A stretch of DNA of 53,549 nt from Prolixibacteraceae bacterium. GTDB lineage: Bacteria; Bacteroidota; Bacteroidia; Bacteroidales; Prolixibacteraceae. Shown one piece after another: positions 53,523 to 53,549 of the stretch. Location of the stretch: contig JANQII010000134.1 of NCBI GenBank assembly GCA_028282195.1, positions 1-53,549 of the forward strand, in the 5' to 3' direction. A program made the translations under genes and the position numbers. The notes beneath the pieces are model-generated. The model had not been told where the DNA came from and ran no database searches. It saw only the letters and a list, made by a program, of their open reading frames with translations. Positions within the stretch are counted from its first letter, which is position 1; each line of letters begins with the position of its first letter.

Positions 53523-53549
53523 TGATGGATTTTTGTTATATAGTAGGTT

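Overview
The window reads as chromosomal DNA of an anaerobic or facultative Bacteroidota, probably a marine Marinilabiliales/Prolixibacteraceae-type organism. Support comes from two SusC/SusD pairs with FecI/FecR-type regulators, Bacteroidota-typical DUF4831, DUF6261, DUF5703 and head-GIN proteins, a TAnnTTTG-type promoter, AT-rich coding sequence and many short palindromic intergenic repeats. The genus is an inference; no rRNA or tRNA was seen.

Layout. (1) 0.1-7.6 kb, minus strand: a compact, apparently undescribed isoprenoid gene cluster. A CobW-type GTPase is followed by a tightly packed operon of a 2x[4Fe-4S] ferredoxin, a radical SAM enzyme, a DUF116-polyprenyl synthase fusion, a short terpene-cyclase-repeat protein and a class II terpene cyclase-like protein with a DGDD motif. 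(2) 7.8-17.9 kb: housekeeping and accessory genes: a VOC remnant, dipeptidase PepD next to an MFSD1-like transporter, a DUF4831 protein, a DUF6261 gene behind a 42-nt tandem repeat array, NAD(P)HX repair enzyme, and a POT-family peptide transporter with an altered proton-coupling motif. (3) 18.3-32.7 kb, minus strand: a polysaccharide utilization locus (PUL): ECF sigma, FecR, SusC, SusD, DUF5703, GH95 (alpha-L-fucosidase-like), DUF5703. (4) 32.8-34.7 kb: acetyl-CoA synthetase. (5) 34.8-43.6 kb: a second PUL: divergent ECF sigma, then FecR, SusC, SusD and a formylglycine-type sulfatase. Fucosidase plus sulfatase suggests a fucose-containing, possibly sulfated glycan. (6) 43.8-47.1 kb: small accessory genes and a REP-associated tyrosine transposase surrounded by, and containing, its probable REP palindromes. 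(7) 47.2-53.2 kb, plus strand: an ECF sigma/anti-sigma envelope operon (DUF4097, head-GIN lipoprotein, two small outer membrane proteins), then an EamA transporter overlapping a YkgJ-type cysteine-cluster protein.

The intergenic spaces are rich in structured DNA: three MITE-like elements with related GGnTGTCC-type ends, a cloverleaf-like palindrome, two copies of a ~190-bp dispersed repeat ending in a terminator-like hairpin, several long perfect hairpins, and REP elements. The strongest candidate for a new system is the cluster at 139-7596, which joins a class II cyclase, a prenyl chain synthase physically fused to DUF116, and Fe-S/radical SAM redox proteins.
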